Assembly: GCA_002481295.1 (NCBI GenBank)
Contig: DLDU01000071.1
Location: 1 to 60,502 of the forward strand
Direction: 5' to 3'
Length of the DNA stretch: 60,502 nucleotides
Source: Prevotella sp. UBA7764
GTDB lineage: Bacteria; Bacteroidota; Bacteroidia; Bacteroidales; Bacteroidaceae
The notes below the pieces were generated by a model. That model searched no databases, was not told where the DNA came from, and saw only the letters and a program-made list of their open reading frames with translations. The position numbers and the translations under genes were made by a program. Below are positions 16,449-24,948 of the stretch, piece after piece; positions within the stretch are counted from its first letter, which is position 1; the number at the start of each line of letters is the position of its first letter.

Positions 16449-19400
16449 ATGATGACCTCCAAGTCACAACATATCGACCGCCTGTACCACCGGGAGCCTT
16501 CTCCCGCCGGTCCGTCACGACAGTCACGTCTATGGGCCTTGACTCTCATCGTCGTCCTCAGCGCCGTGCTCCTCACCGGCTGCACCAAAGAGAAAGAGAA
16601 ATCGGGCTGGGACGAGATAGAGACCTACTTCGACGAGCCCCTCGCCTCGCTCTCGGCTGAGGGCGACAGCGTGCACTGGATCGGCGGAGAATACGGTGAT
16701 CTGTGGAGCATGACAGCACGGGGCCGGAAGCACTATAAGCTCGGCTCCGACCGCATCTACTGTGTTGTCAAACACGACAGCACGTATTGGATCGGACACC
16801 GCAACGGCGGACTGGCGCAATATCGGTTCGACGGCAGCGCATTCAGCCCCGTCGCTCACTATTCCATCGCCATCAAAGGCCTCCACTACTCGGTCTACGA
16901 CATCCGGTGGAAAGCCGGACGGCTCTATGCGGCCACCAGTCAGGGTCTCTTCGTGCTGAATGCCGCACATCACCAACTGGAAAAGGTCTACCCACGCGAC
17001 CGCAACAACAGCGCGTCATTCGCTACACCGCTCATCGCCAACCTTGACGCCCGACGACTGGCGCTCGCCACCGACAGCGGACTGGCGCTCGTAGACGCTC
17101 ACTCCGGCAAGGCGCAGGTGATCCATGCCGGAAGCAAGGTGACATGGGTGGAACGTCAGGGCAAACGCCTCTGCTACCTCATCGGTGACCAATACTACGA
17201 GCGTGAGCCGAACGGCAAAGAGAAGACTTACACCCTGCCCGACGTGGCTACGAGCTTTTTCCGTACGGGCAAGACCTACTGCTTCATCAGCCGCACACAC
17301 GCGATACTCACCGACGACCTCCGCCACTTCTCCCACTTGCAGCTGCGACGGCCGGTGCCCATGAAGTCCTCGCACGTGGTCGCTCAGTCCGTTGGCGACG
17401 ACTTCGTATGGCTCGTCACCGACCACGCCGTGTGGCAGTTGCCCCGTCATCTCTCTAGCTCGGCTCCCTATCCTCTCGTCGCCGCCTGCCAGGACGAGGG
17501 CCGGCTTTGCTTTGTCGATGACCACGGCAATGTCTTTGCGTTTCCCGACGGCAGCAGGCAAGCAGGAAAGATCTTCGACTTCATCCACGCCGACGCCATC
17601 ATCGACTGCACCGCCGACAACGGCACACTCTATTACCTCAACAATCAGCAACAGATATTCCGTCTCACCCTCGGCAACCACCTTTGGGGCAACTATCTCT
17701 CTCACGTGCCCCATGAGATCTTCTCCACAAAGAAAAAGGTGACCGCCATGGGACTGCTGCCCACAAAGACCCCTATATTATATATAGGTGTGCAGGACGG
17801 CATGATGAAACTGCCGCTCGACGGCCGTCAGGCTCACAGCGTGGCATCGTTCCGCGACAAATATGTCACCTCGTTCTACACGGCTCCCGACAATCAGCGC
17901 ATGATGATCGCCACGCTCAACGACGGACTGTGGACCGACCTGGGCGACGGACCGCAGCCTGTCTTCGCCCACCAGAGTTCCAATCCACGGCTGACCGCTA
18001 TCATCAACTCTTACCCTCCTGCCACACTACTGGCCACCAACGACGGTATCTACCTGCAAGGCGGACCCGACACGATCAGGGTGGAGGGAACAGCCGCTCT
18101 GTTGCCTGCCAACGACAGCGTCGTCTACGCTCTCCTGGAGCGTGGCGTCATGAGGCTCAAGGTAGAAGGACTGAGACTACACAAAGAGGGTATCTATTTC
18201 CGCGACATCAAGTTCCACCCACAAGCGTCTCTGGTCAGCAACTGCCGGCTCTACTTGGGCAGCGACCTCGGCGTGCTCTGTTTCAGAGCCGGAAACGAAG
18301 GGCAGGCTGAATGGATCGCCATGGAGACGAGTATAGTCACACGCCGCAGTCTCCTTGAAGCTACCGCGATCGTGCTGGGTGCCTTGCTGCTCGTCTATCT
18401 CTTCCTGCTGCGCCTGCGCCGGTCCTACCGGCTGGAACTGAAAGCACGGCAGCGTGATCTCATGCGAAGGCTGGAAGCCGTGGAGAAATATCACGATATT
18501 CTCAGCGAGGAAGAAAACCATGAACTGAAGGAAATAGAAGCGGAGATCCACCGCCTCGGCACCCGTAAGAAACACTCATGGAAGGTATCGAACCAACACT
18601 TCGCGGCTGTCTCGGAGCGTATCATGCGTCTCAACAGCCAGGCGGCGCTCTATTTCGTGCGCCTCGTATTGCGGCAGATCGACGACATCAAGCAGACAGA
18701 GCTCTTCGATGCCCATAAGCTCATCGACGACAGCCAGCACGCGCTGACCGAGGGACAGCCCGAGCAGTTGGGCGAGCAGGCGACGAGAAATGCCTCGTGG
18801 CTCCGGCAGATCAGTGCCATCCGCCAAGAACTGAACAAAGACATGGACCAGCTCTCCGGCACGCTGCCCGTCGAAGGCATCAGCGACGACTTGCCCGCGC
18901 TCATCGACAGCTACCGCAAGGGATTCGCCATCAAGACGATTGACGACATGGCACCGATGCTTATCATCATCCGCCAGCGCATGGAAAGGCTGATGTCAAA
19001 GGAAGTGCAGGACCGTCTGCAACGCTTCGTCGAGCAGCGGCTCCGGGACATCGCCGCACTGGAACAGCAGGACAAGGTGACCGACACGCTCTCCCACCAG
19101 TGGACCGACATGCTTCCCACCTTAGGAAGTGTCGACCGCATCGCCATCTTGCGACGGCTCCAACACCTCGACGACCGCTACCACGAGCTCTTTGCCTTGC
19201 AGCAGCTGCGCCATCTTATCGCACGATATACCGGCGAGGAGCGCCGTGGCGACGACACCCACGACACGGTTCACGCCATCAAGTCGGCAATCGACCGCTT
19301 CTACGACGCGCTTTTCCGCACTGATCTGCGGCTGACGGGCTCCATCCTCCAGTGGAGCACAGGAGAGAACCAGCCTGCCCGTGTGCTTGCCCTTCTGTTG

Positions 19401-19580
19401 GCCGACCCGAAAGTCAAGCGTCTGCTCCTGCCGGGTATGCTCAACGTGGCCAGTAATCTCAACCCCGTCATCAGCCGACTCGTCAAAGGTAAGCTCGTGC
19501 CTGCTGAGGAGGACATCCGCCAGTACGCCGAGCGGCATCCGTCAAGCATCGCTGACTATATTCTCAGGCTGACGGAGTAA
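16449..19580 (+). CDS. Large transmembrane propeller sensor, no known output domain
   Basis: The 1043-residue protein has a strong upstream AGGAG sequence. It starts with a hydrophobic segment at about 28-45 ending in LLTGC, which resembles a lipobox. A periplasmic region of about 580 residues follows, built of repeated WIGxxxGGL / LWTDLGDG type strands like two-component-regulator propellers. A second membrane segment lies at about 636-657 (TAIVLGALLLVYLFLL). The cytoplasmic part (658-1043) is highly charged and helical, with a coiled coil directly after the membrane. I see no histidine-kinase H-box, ATPase, GGDEF or clear AraC domain. The last 40 residues could be a small helix-turn-helix. 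It may be a one-component signal protein; ligand and output are unknown. Confidence 0.7.
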   Translation: MMTSKSQHIDRLYHREPSPAGPSRQSRLWALTLIVVLSAVLLTGCTKEKEKSGWDEIETYFDEPLASLSAEGDSVHWIGGEYGDLWSMTARGRKHYKLGSDRIYCVVKHDSTYWIGHRNGGLAQYRFDGSAFSPVAHYSIAIKGLHYSVYDIRWKAGRLYAATSQGLFVLNAAHHQLEKVYPRDRNNSASFATPLIANLDARRLALATDSGLALVDAHSGKAQVIHAGSKVTWVERQGKRLCYLIGDQYYEREPNGKEKTYTLPDVATSFFRTGKTYCFISRTHAILTDDLRHFSHLQLRRPVPMKSSHVVAQSVGDDFVWLVTDHAVWQLPRHLSSSAPYPLVAACQDEGRLCFVDDHGNVFAFPDGSRQAGKIFDFIHADAIIDCTADNGTLYYLNNQQQIFRLTLGNHLWGNYLSHVPHEIFSTKKKVTAMGLLPTKTPILYIGVQDGMMKLPLDGRQAHSVASFRDKYVTSFYTAPDNQRMMIATLNDGLWTDLGDGPQPVFAHQSSNPRLTAIINSYPPATLLATNDGIYLQGGPDTIRVEGTAALLPANDSVVYALLERGVMRLKVEGLRLHKEGIYFRDIKFHPQASLVSNCRLYLGSDLGVLCFRAGNEGQAEWIAMETSIVTRRSLLEATAIVLGALLLVYLFLLRLRRSYRLELKARQRDLMRRLEAVEKYHDILSEEENHELKEIEAEIHRLGTRKKHSWKVSNQHFAAVSERIMRLNSQAALYFVRLVLRQIDDIKQTELFDAHKLIDDSQHALTEGQPEQLGEQATRNASWLRQISAIRQELNKDMDQLSGTLPVEGISDDLPALIDSYRKGFAIKTIDDMAPMLIIIRQRMERLMSKEVQDRLQRFVEQRLRDIAALEQQDKVTDTLSHQWTDMLPTLGSVDRIAILRRLQHLDDRYHELFALQQLRHLIARYTGEERRGDDTHDTVHAIKSAIDRFYDALFRTDLRLTGSILQWSTGENQPARVLALLLADPKVKRLLLPGMLNVASNLNPVISRLVKGKLVPAEEDIRQYAERHPSSIADYILRLTE

Positions 19581-19587
19581 GATAGAG

Positions 19588-19692
19588 TAACAGGGTGAAA
19601 GAAGACAGAGTAACAGAATAAACAAAAAAAGACATAGTAACAGAGTGAACATAAAAAGCACTCTGTTACTATGTTTAAGCTGTTACTATGTC
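19588..19692. repeat. GTAACAG repeats forming a bidirectional terminator
   Basis: Three direct copies of GTAACAG are followed by two inverted copies. CATAGTAACAGAGTG (19633-19647) pairs perfectly with CACTCTGTTACTATG (19659-19673) around an 11-nt loop, with A- and T-rich flanks. It separates the sensor gene from the convergent antitoxin gene. Confidence 0.75.
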
Positions 19693-19702
19693 TTTTTATC
19701 TT

Positions 19703-20065
19703 TTACAGGCATGCCCATCCGAATTTACGAACCAAGTCCTGAAAGAGACTTTTGTCCTTCGTAGGAATTGTAACAGAGAAAGTCTCATGGCTACAGTCGC
19801 GCTCGGAAATTCTTGCTTTGTCAAGTTCGTATTGACTCTGTAAATTCATCCAAATCTCAGCAGGTATACCAAGTGCTTTTTCCAATGCGATGGCAACATT
19901 CTTTGATACGGGTCGCTTGCCGTTAATGGCTTCGCTCAGCACAGATGGCTTGACGCTCATCTCTTCTGCAAGCCGTTTTTGCGTCATGCCACGCTCCTTA
20001 AGTTCATCCCTAATCATTTCTCCGGGATGGGTGGCTACGAATGGAGTTAAATCTTTATTATTCAT
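19703..20065 (-). CDS. higA: HigA-like antitoxin (XRE helix-turn-helix)
   Basis: The start at 20065 (MNNKDLTPF) gives 120 residues. A TTG 18 nt further upstream is less likely, because the 20065 ATG overlaps the ancestral toxin stop. The sequence HPGEMIRDELKERGMTQ opens the HigA-type XRE domain. MTQKRLAEEM and KPSVLSEAINGKRPVSKNVA form the helix-turn-helix, and LGIPAEIWMNLQSQYELDKA is the family's characteristic third block. HigA binds its toxin and represses the operon. The C-terminal extension ends FGWACL. The gene appears intact although the toxin is not. Confidence 0.92.
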   Translation of the reverse strand: MNNKDLTPFVATHPGEMIRDELKERGMTQKRLAEEMSVKPSVLSEAINGKRPVSKNVAIALEKALGIPAEIWMNLQSQYELDKARISERDCSHETFSVTIPTKDKSLFQDLVRKFGWACL

Positions 20066-20374
20066 AGTGCTTGGATATTTCAAAAATTAATGCGTTTACG
20101 ATTATTCCGTTTTCATCTGGAGAGCTATAGAAGAGGAGCCTGTACTGTGAGTTATCCAAACAGCGTCCACGCCGTTGAGGTCTCCTTCTTTCTTTTCGTA
20201 ATGGAGAGACTTTATTAGGAACAGATCCTCTAACCTTCTTGCAGATCTTAAAAAGTTGACTACCTTCGCATATCTCTTAATTACGTCTGGTGCCAGCTTA
20301 CTGTACTTATGATCCTTTGTCCGTCCGCTTGTGTAGAGTTCTTCCAGAGCCTTGTCTTTAAAATCTATATTCAT
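20058..20374 (-). pseudogene. higB: HigB/RelE-like toxin, frameshifted
   Basis: From the ATG at 20374 the frame reads MNIDFKDKALEELYTSG ... LHYEKKEGDLNGVDAVW, as in HigB-type ribonuclease toxins. It then runs into an aberrant tail and stops at 20102. A shift of one base near 20156-20157 restores DNSQYRLLFYSS, then the family-like end LIFEISKHYE, with a TAA stop at 20058. That stop overlaps the antitoxin ATG by 8 nt, the expected operon coupling. The simplest reading is loss of one G in the TGG run. A sequencing error is possible. No slippery heptamer for programmed -1 shifting is evident. The broken form would lack the C-terminal part of the RelE fold. Confidence 0.85.
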
Positions 20375-20395
20375 AATATGATATTCCCACACTTG

Positions 20396-20403
20396 CAAAG
20401 ATA
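20396..20403 (-). promoter_or_regulatory. Promoter -7 box of the toxin-antitoxin operon
   Basis: TATCTTTG on the minus strand lies 21 bp upstream of the toxin ATG at 20374. This supports that start over an in-frame ATG at 20398, which would overlap the box. Confidence 0.65.
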
Positions 20404-20654
20404 ATAAAGTTTATTGAGAATATTCGCATATTTGCGATTTTTTTGCATCCAGTCTTCCATGGTAACAACTCAGCGATTATCATTTCATATAAGCGTTCAT
20501 GAACGATGCAGGTTAACGAAGGACTATTCCGTAGCTTACTTCCTTGCTATTACTACCTTTGTTTGTGCATCCAAGAGCATTGAACGCTGATGGTAGAAAA
20601 ACTATTTTGCTTTCCACCGTTTTGCCTTAACACGCTTAACAACAGGACTTTGTA

Positions 20655-20704
20655 AAAAGTTGCATTTGGTGATATTGCACAATACATCAAATGCAACTTT
20701 TTTT
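20655..20704. terminator. Strong hairpin with T-tract
   Basis: AAAAGTTGCATTTG (20655-20668) pairs perfectly with CAAATGCAACTTTT (20688-20701), followed by further T residues. It precedes the acid phosphatase promoter and may be a terminator of upstream transcription or a decayed mobile-repeat end. Confidence 0.7.
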
Positions 20705-20720
20705 ATTCCGCCTTTCATCA

Positions 20721-20728
20721 TAACTTTG
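20721..20728 (+). promoter_or_regulatory. Promoter -7 box of the phosphatase operon
   Basis: TAACTTTG lies 58 bp before the acid phosphatase start. No Pho-box-like repeat was recognised beside it. Confidence 0.6.
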
Positions 20729-20786
20729 CAGCGCAATCGCAAAAACTGGAAATCAACATTTTCAAGACTTAAACATATTACAGATC

Positions 20787-21584
20787 ATGAACAACGTCAA
20801 GTCTCTTGTTGTCAGTTTCATGCTGACACTCATCGCCGTTTCTTCTTTCGGTCAGTCAAAGATCAAGGATGTCCGCACCAACCCCGACCTCTATTTCCTG
20901 CGTGCCGACGAAGTTGCCAACAGTCTCTCGCTGTTGCCGCCTCCTCCCCAGCAAGGTTCCATCCTGTGGCTCAACGACGAGGCACAATATCAGTGGGGCA
21001 AGCTCCAGCGCGACACGCCACGTGGTGACCAGGCTGCTGCCGACGCACGTGTCAACGGCGACGGTGTGCCCAACGCCTTCTCCGACGCTTTCGGTGTACG
21101 CATCAGCAAGGAAGAGACACCGGAAATCTATAAGCTCGTCATCAACATGCGCGAGGATGCCGGTGACCTGGCCACACGTGCTGCCAAGAACCACTATATG
21201 CGTGTGCGTCCTTTTGCCTATTATCACGAGATGACCTGCAACCCCGAACAGCAGAAAGAGCTCTCCACCAACGGCAGCTACCCCTCTGGTCACACCTCCA
21301 TCGGCTGGGCCACTGCCCTCGTTCTCGCAGAGGTGAACCCCGACCGCCAAGACTCTATTCTCAAGCGTGGCTATGAGATGGGACAGAGCCGCGTGATTTG
21401 TGGCTATCACTTCCAGAGCGACGTAGATGCCGCACGCCTCGTGGCCAGTGCCGTCGTGGCCCGTCTGCACGCCAACGACAACTTCATGAAGCAGCTCGGT
21501 AAGGCTAAGAAGGAGTTTGCCAAACTCGTCAAGGAAGGCAAAGTCGCCAAAGTAGAGCGCAAGACAGAAAAGACTGCAAAATAA
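20787..21584 (+). CDS. Class A-type acid phosphatase (PAP2 superfamily)
   Basis: The 265-residue protein has a signal peptide (cut near SSFGQ). The full PAP2/class A catalytic signature is present: K134...R141-P142 (KNHYMRVRP), P166-S-G-H169 (YPSGHTS) and S201-R202...H208 (GQSRVICGYH). It should be a periplasmic non-specific phosphomonoesterase. The C-terminus is a lysine-rich helix. It is the first of three same-strand genes, followed after 46 bp by a phosphate-selective porin and then by a histidine acid phosphatase. This context points to phosphate scavenging from organic phosphate. Confidence 0.93.
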   Translation: MNNVKSLVVSFMLTLIAVSSFGQSKIKDVRTNPDLYFLRADEVANSLSLLPPPPQQGSILWLNDEAQYQWGKLQRDTPRGDQAAADARVNGDGVPNAFSDAFGVRISKEETPEIYKLVINMREDAGDLATRAAKNHYMRVRPFAYYHEMTCNPEQQKELSTNGSYPSGHTSIGWATALVLAEVNPDRQDSILKRGYEMGQSRVICGYHFQSDVDAARLVASAVVARLHANDNFMKQLGKAKKEFAKLVKEGKVAKVERKTEKTAK

Positions 21585-21630
21585 ACAACATTTCGGACAA
21601 CCGCAAATTATCCTATATACAGTAAACACC

Positions 21631-22785
21631 ATGAAAAAGACAATACTCTTCGGACTTGCACTGCTCGCCGCCACGACGCTGCAAGCCCAGGAAAAGACAG
21701 AAAGCAAACTCGTCGTCAAGCCTTCGGGCCGTATTCTTCTGGACGCCGGACTCTTTAACGCCAGCGACGAGATCAACAACCAACTCAACGACGGTATGGG
21801 CATCCCCGACATGCGTGTGGGATTCAAGGCTACCTATGAGGATTGGACCGCTAAGGTCGACATCGGCTACGCCTACGGCAAGGTGGGTATGAAAGATGTC
21901 TTCATCGAGCACTCCTTAGGCAAGAAAAGCCTCATCCGCGCCGGATACTTCGTTCACCAGTACGGTTTACAGAGCGCAACAAGCTCTTCTTTCAAGATTT
22001 CCATGGAGGAACCTCGCAGCAACCAAGCACTAAACAACGCGCGTCTGCTCGGCGTGATGTTCGAGCACTCCGATCTCCGCTATCTCGTCACCGCCAGCTT
22101 CTTCTCTGAGACTGACGCCATGAAGATGTCGAGCGACAAGACTGGCAACCAGGGCATCGGCGTCATGGCACGCGCCCTCTACCGTCCGCTCACCGAGCCG
22201 GGCCGTATCTTCCACGTGGGCGTTTCCGGTGCTTATGAGAGTCCGCGCTACAACAGCAACAGCGAACTCAACCATAAGTCGTTCGTTCTCTCCACCACAT
22301 GGCCCACACGTATCGCGCAGGTCACCTCGATGCAGGCTACTGTCGACCACGCCAAAGCCATGTATAAGTTCACGCCCGAAGTCTGCGCTGCCTACAACCG
22401 ACTGGGCTTGGAAGCACAGTACTTCTACAACTCTGTCACCCGCGACAACGGTTATCACAGCTTCCAGGCCACCGGCGGCTACGCTGCCCTGCGCGGTCTC
22501 ATCCTCGGACGCCAATACAAATACAACTATTGGGACGGCGGCATCGACACTCCCGCACGCGGCAACCTTGAGCTGGTGCTGGCCTATGACTATCTCGACA
22601 TGTCGGATCCCGACGCAGGCATCCGCGGCGGACGCAGCAACGACTTCTCCGCTACGATGAACTATTACATCAACAAGTACATGATCTGGCGTGTCAGAGG
22701 CTCCTATACCAAGGTCAGCAACCGCGCCGAATACGGCGATGACCACTTCACGGCACTGGAGACTCGTTTGCAGATCAAGTTCTAA
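21631..22785 (+). CDS. Phosphate-selective porin O/P family protein
   Basis: The 384-residue protein has a signal peptide (TLQAQ). The body is a beta-barrel of alternating strands ending in Phe (ALETRLQIKF). Segments such as GRILLDAGLFN, WTAKVDIGYAYGKVGMKDVFIEHSLG and LIRAGYFVHQYGLQ resemble the OprP/OprO porin family. It would let phosphate or other anions cross the outer membrane. It is sandwiched between two secreted phosphatases, so its substrate is probably the phosphate they release. Ion selectivity cannot be judged from sequence alone. Confidence 0.85.
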   Translation: MKKTILFGLALLAATTLQAQEKTESKLVVKPSGRILLDAGLFNASDEINNQLNDGMGIPDMRVGFKATYEDWTAKVDIGYAYGKVGMKDVFIEHSLGKKSLIRAGYFVHQYGLQSATSSSFKISMEEPRSNQALNNARLLGVMFEHSDLRYLVTASFFSETDAMKMSSDKTGNQGIGVMARALYRPLTEPGRIFHVGVSGAYESPRYNSNSELNHKSFVLSTTWPTRIAQVTSMQATVDHAKAMYKFTPEVCAAYNRLGLEAQYFYNSVTRDNGYHSFQATGGYAALRGLILGRQYKYNYWDGGIDTPARGNLELVLAYDYLDMSDPDAGIRGGRSNDFSATMNYYINKYMIWRVRGSYTKVSNRAEYGDDHFTALETRLQIKF

Positions 22786-22850
22786 TCAAACCTATCTGCA
22801 TCATTCATGTGAAAGGACATGGATCATGCAGACTAAAACTTCATTCTACT

Positions 22851-24134
22851 ATGAGAAAGATATTTTCCGCCTTTCTGCTGCTGATGATGCTCTGTCCGTC
22901 GTGGGCATGGGCTCAGCTACAGCGCAGCGAGGCTTTCCGACAGCAATACCGGCTCACCGAGGTCGTCGTGCTGAGCCGCCACAGCATCCGCTCACCGCTC
23001 TCGACCAATGGCAGCGCACTGGGCCGTCTCACACCTCATCAGTGGACACAGTGGTCCTCTGCCGCCAGCGAACTGACACTGCGTGGCGGCGTGCTGGAGA
23101 CGATGATGGGACAGTATTTCCGCAAATGGCTTGTCTGTGAAGGACTCTTCAAGGAGAACGCCACACCGTCGGCCGATGATGTGAACTTCTATGCCAACAG
23201 CATGCAGCGCACCATCGCCACGGCACAATACTTCTCCTCCGGTTTCATGCCCTTGGCCAACATTCATGTGAACCACCGCTTCTCGGCAAGCACGATGGAC
23301 CCGGTCTTCTGTCCCAAGCTCACCAAGGTCAGTGATGCTTTCCAGGCCGAGGCCATGAAGCAGATCGCGGCTATGGGCGGCAAGAAAGGGCTGAAAGGTA
23401 TCGGCGAGAAGCTGAAGGCCAACTATGCCGTCACCGCCAAGGTCCTCGACCTCAAGGACTCGCCAGCCTGCAAGAGCGGTGAGACCTGTGGCTTCAAGGA
23501 CGACGACACGCAGATCATCTTCCGCTTAGGCGACGAGCCAAAGATGAAAGGCTCACTCAAACTCGCCAACTCTGCCTCCGACGCGTTTATCCTGCAATAC
23601 TACGAGGAGCCTGACGCTCGCAAGGCTGCCTTCGGCCACGACATCACGGCAGAAGACTGGGAGAAAATCGCGCAAATCAAGGATGTCTATGGCGACGTGC
23701 TCTTCACGGCTCCCATCGTGGCGGCCAACGTGGCTCATCCACTGCTGATGTATATCAGCGACGAGCTTCACGCCAAGAACCGTAAGTTCACCTTCCTCTG
23801 CGGTCACGACAGCAACATTGCCAGCGTAGACGCCGCACTCGGCGTGGAAGACTATTCGCTGCCCAACTCCATCGAGAAGAAGACTCCTATCGGCTCGAAG
23901 GTGGTCTTTGAGAAATGGACCGACAAGAGTGGCAAGCAGTTCGTAGCCGTTAACCTCGTCTATCAGTCTACCGCACAGCTGCGCGGTCTGACGATGCTCG
24001 ACCTGAACAATCCGCCAATGGTCTATCCGCTCAAACTACGCGGACTCACGGCCAACGCCGACGGTCTGTACTCGTTTGACGATGTGGCCCAGCGCTTCAC
24101 CGAGGCCATCAACGCTTACGACAATATCAAGTAA
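22851..24134 (+). CDS. Histidine acid phosphatase (phytase-like, branch 2)
   Basis: The start at 22851 gives 427 residues with a clean signal peptide (SWAWAQ); an ATG 42 nt upstream adds no plausible sequence. The catalytic motif RHSIRSP lies at 43-49 (the RHxxR type of the histidine phosphatase superfamily). The C-terminal proton-donor motif is LCGHDSNIASV. Members include periplasmic acid phosphatases, glucose-1-phosphatases and phytases. It lies 65 bp after the porin gene. A phytate or sugar-phosphate substrate is likely but not proven; the cysteines SPACKSGETC may form a disulfide. Confidence 0.9.
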   Translation: MRKIFSAFLLLMMLCPSWAWAQLQRSEAFRQQYRLTEVVVLSRHSIRSPLSTNGSALGRLTPHQWTQWSSAASELTLRGGVLETMMGQYFRKWLVCEGLFKENATPSADDVNFYANSMQRTIATAQYFSSGFMPLANIHVNHRFSASTMDPVFCPKLTKVSDAFQAEAMKQIAAMGGKKGLKGIGEKLKANYAVTAKVLDLKDSPACKSGETCGFKDDDTQIIFRLGDEPKMKGSLKLANSASDAFILQYYEEPDARKAAFGHDITAEDWEKIAQIKDVYGDVLFTAPIVAANVAHPLLMYISDELHAKNRKFTFLCGHDSNIASVDAALGVEDYSLPNSIEKKTPIGSKVVFEKWTDKSGKQFVAVNLVYQSTAQLRGLTMLDLNNPPMVYPLKLRGLTANADGLYSFDDVAQRFTEAINAYDNIK

Positions 24135-24144
24135 AAATAATGAT

Positions 24145-24618
24145 TCAATACAAGGCAAGGCTGACAATGTTGGTCTTGCCTTCTTTTTTTGTGCTCAGCG
24201 TGAAGGCATAGTGATTGCTTCCTTCCTGAACCTCGCCGCCTTGCCAGGTCATCCAACTGTTGTCGTCGGCGTTGTGGTCGAGCCAGCCATAGTCGCGGCG
24301 CAGTTGCTGTTGCAAGCCGGCATTAAGATCAAAGGCTTCCTGCGCATTGCGGCAAGACTCGCTCAGCGTCATGCCCTTCATCATTTTCTGTTTGCCAGTC
24401 TGCTCGTACCTGACAACAACACGGTCCCAACGTGTGCCACGGAACATGAGACCATGATACACAGCCTCGTCGCCGTCGGCATTTGTCTCGTCGGGTGTTC
24501 CCAACATCTTCACGACCACTTGCTCGTCACATCCCATAGCGGGCAACACTATGTTCTTCTCTGCACTTATCGTCAGGCAAGCTACAGCCGCCATGACTGT
24601 CATCATCATTCTTTTCAT
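24145..24618 (-). CDS. Small secreted protein, paralog 2 (unknown family)
   Basis: The 157-residue protein starts with a Sec signal peptide (cut near ISAEKN). It aligns over its whole length without gaps to the protein at 10853-11326, with about two thirds of residues identical. Shared blocks are VVKMLGTP, GTRWDR, NAQEAFDLN, YGWLD and YAFTLST. Cys30 is present here and not in paralog 1, while Cys125 of paralog 1 is Trp here. The gene ends 10 bp from the convergent histidine phosphatase gene. Its function is unknown. The upstream element and promoter are conserved with paralog 1. Confidence 0.8.
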   Translation of the reverse strand: MKRMMMTVMAAVACLTISAEKNIVLPAMGCDEQVVVKMLGTPDETNADGDEAVYHGLMFRGTRWDRVVVRYEQTGKQKMMKGMTLSESCRNAQEAFDLNAGLQQQLRRDYGWLDHNADDNSWMTWQGGEVQEGSNHYAFTLSTKKEGKTNIVSLALY

Positions 24619-24661
24619 ACGCTTTTCTCCTTATTATATATAGAGAGACTTTGTTCACTTA

Positions 24662-24690
24662 CAAAGTTAAGGAAAAAAGAGATTCCAAGA
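24662..24690 (-). promoter_or_regulatory. Promoter of secreted paralog 2
   Basis: TCTTGG (24685-24690) and TAACTTTG (24662-24669) on the minus strand align base for base, without gaps, to the promoter of paralog 1. Confidence 0.7.
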
Positions 24691-24711
24691 CAACAGCTCT
24701 CCCCTTTCATA

Positions 24712-24759
24712 CTGCTTCTTCACGCCATCTTCACGGGTTTGTAGCAGGTTTGACAAAAG
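24712..24759 (-). promoter_or_regulatory. 48-bp conserved upstream element, copy 2
   Basis: It is 46/48 identical to copy 1 at 10627-10674, with the same 42-bp distance to the TAACTTTG box. The second GTGAAGAAG unit is intact; the first has one substitution. Confidence 0.7.
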
Positions 24760-24895
24760 CACGTGTCTTTTCTTCTTCAGAAGACACAGACAAGAAGCGA
24801 AAAAAGAAAATCCAGCCGCCGCCACCATTCCGTTGCCGCCACACCAGGTCACAAAGATATAGACATGTGAGTTTCTGCTTATTTCAAAGCTATCT

Positions 24896-24927
24896 TTTGG
24901 TTATCTCCCCGTTTTTTCTTAATTTTG
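24896..24927 (+). promoter_or_regulatory. Promoter of the RecQ-PRTase cassette
   Basis: TTTG (24896-24899) and TAATTTTG (24920-24927) are 20 bp apart, a good -33/-7 pair. The box overlaps a TTG at 24925, so the ATG at 24949 is the likely start. Confidence 0.65.
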
Positions 24928-24948
24928 CAACACTTCAAAACAAAAGAG

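Larger units (their letters stand above)
20399..20786. other. 388-bp intergenic region
   Basis: It holds the toxin-antitoxin promoter, an apparently featureless middle, a strong hairpin, and the promoter of the acid phosphatase gene. No gene is supported. Confidence 0.65.
24619..24948. other. 330-bp divergent intergenic region
   Basis: It contains the promoter and 48-bp element of paralog 2 on the minus strand and the promoter of the RecQ-like gene on the plus strand. No gene is supported; a frame at 24651-25019 overlaps these elements. Confidence 0.7.

Noticed and set aside
20102..20374. HigB-like toxin as an intact 90-residue protein, or expressed by programmed -1 frameshifting
   Set aside because: The last 18 residues are out of frame relative to the conserved toxin end, and no slippery heptamer or downstream pseudoknot was seen at 20156.
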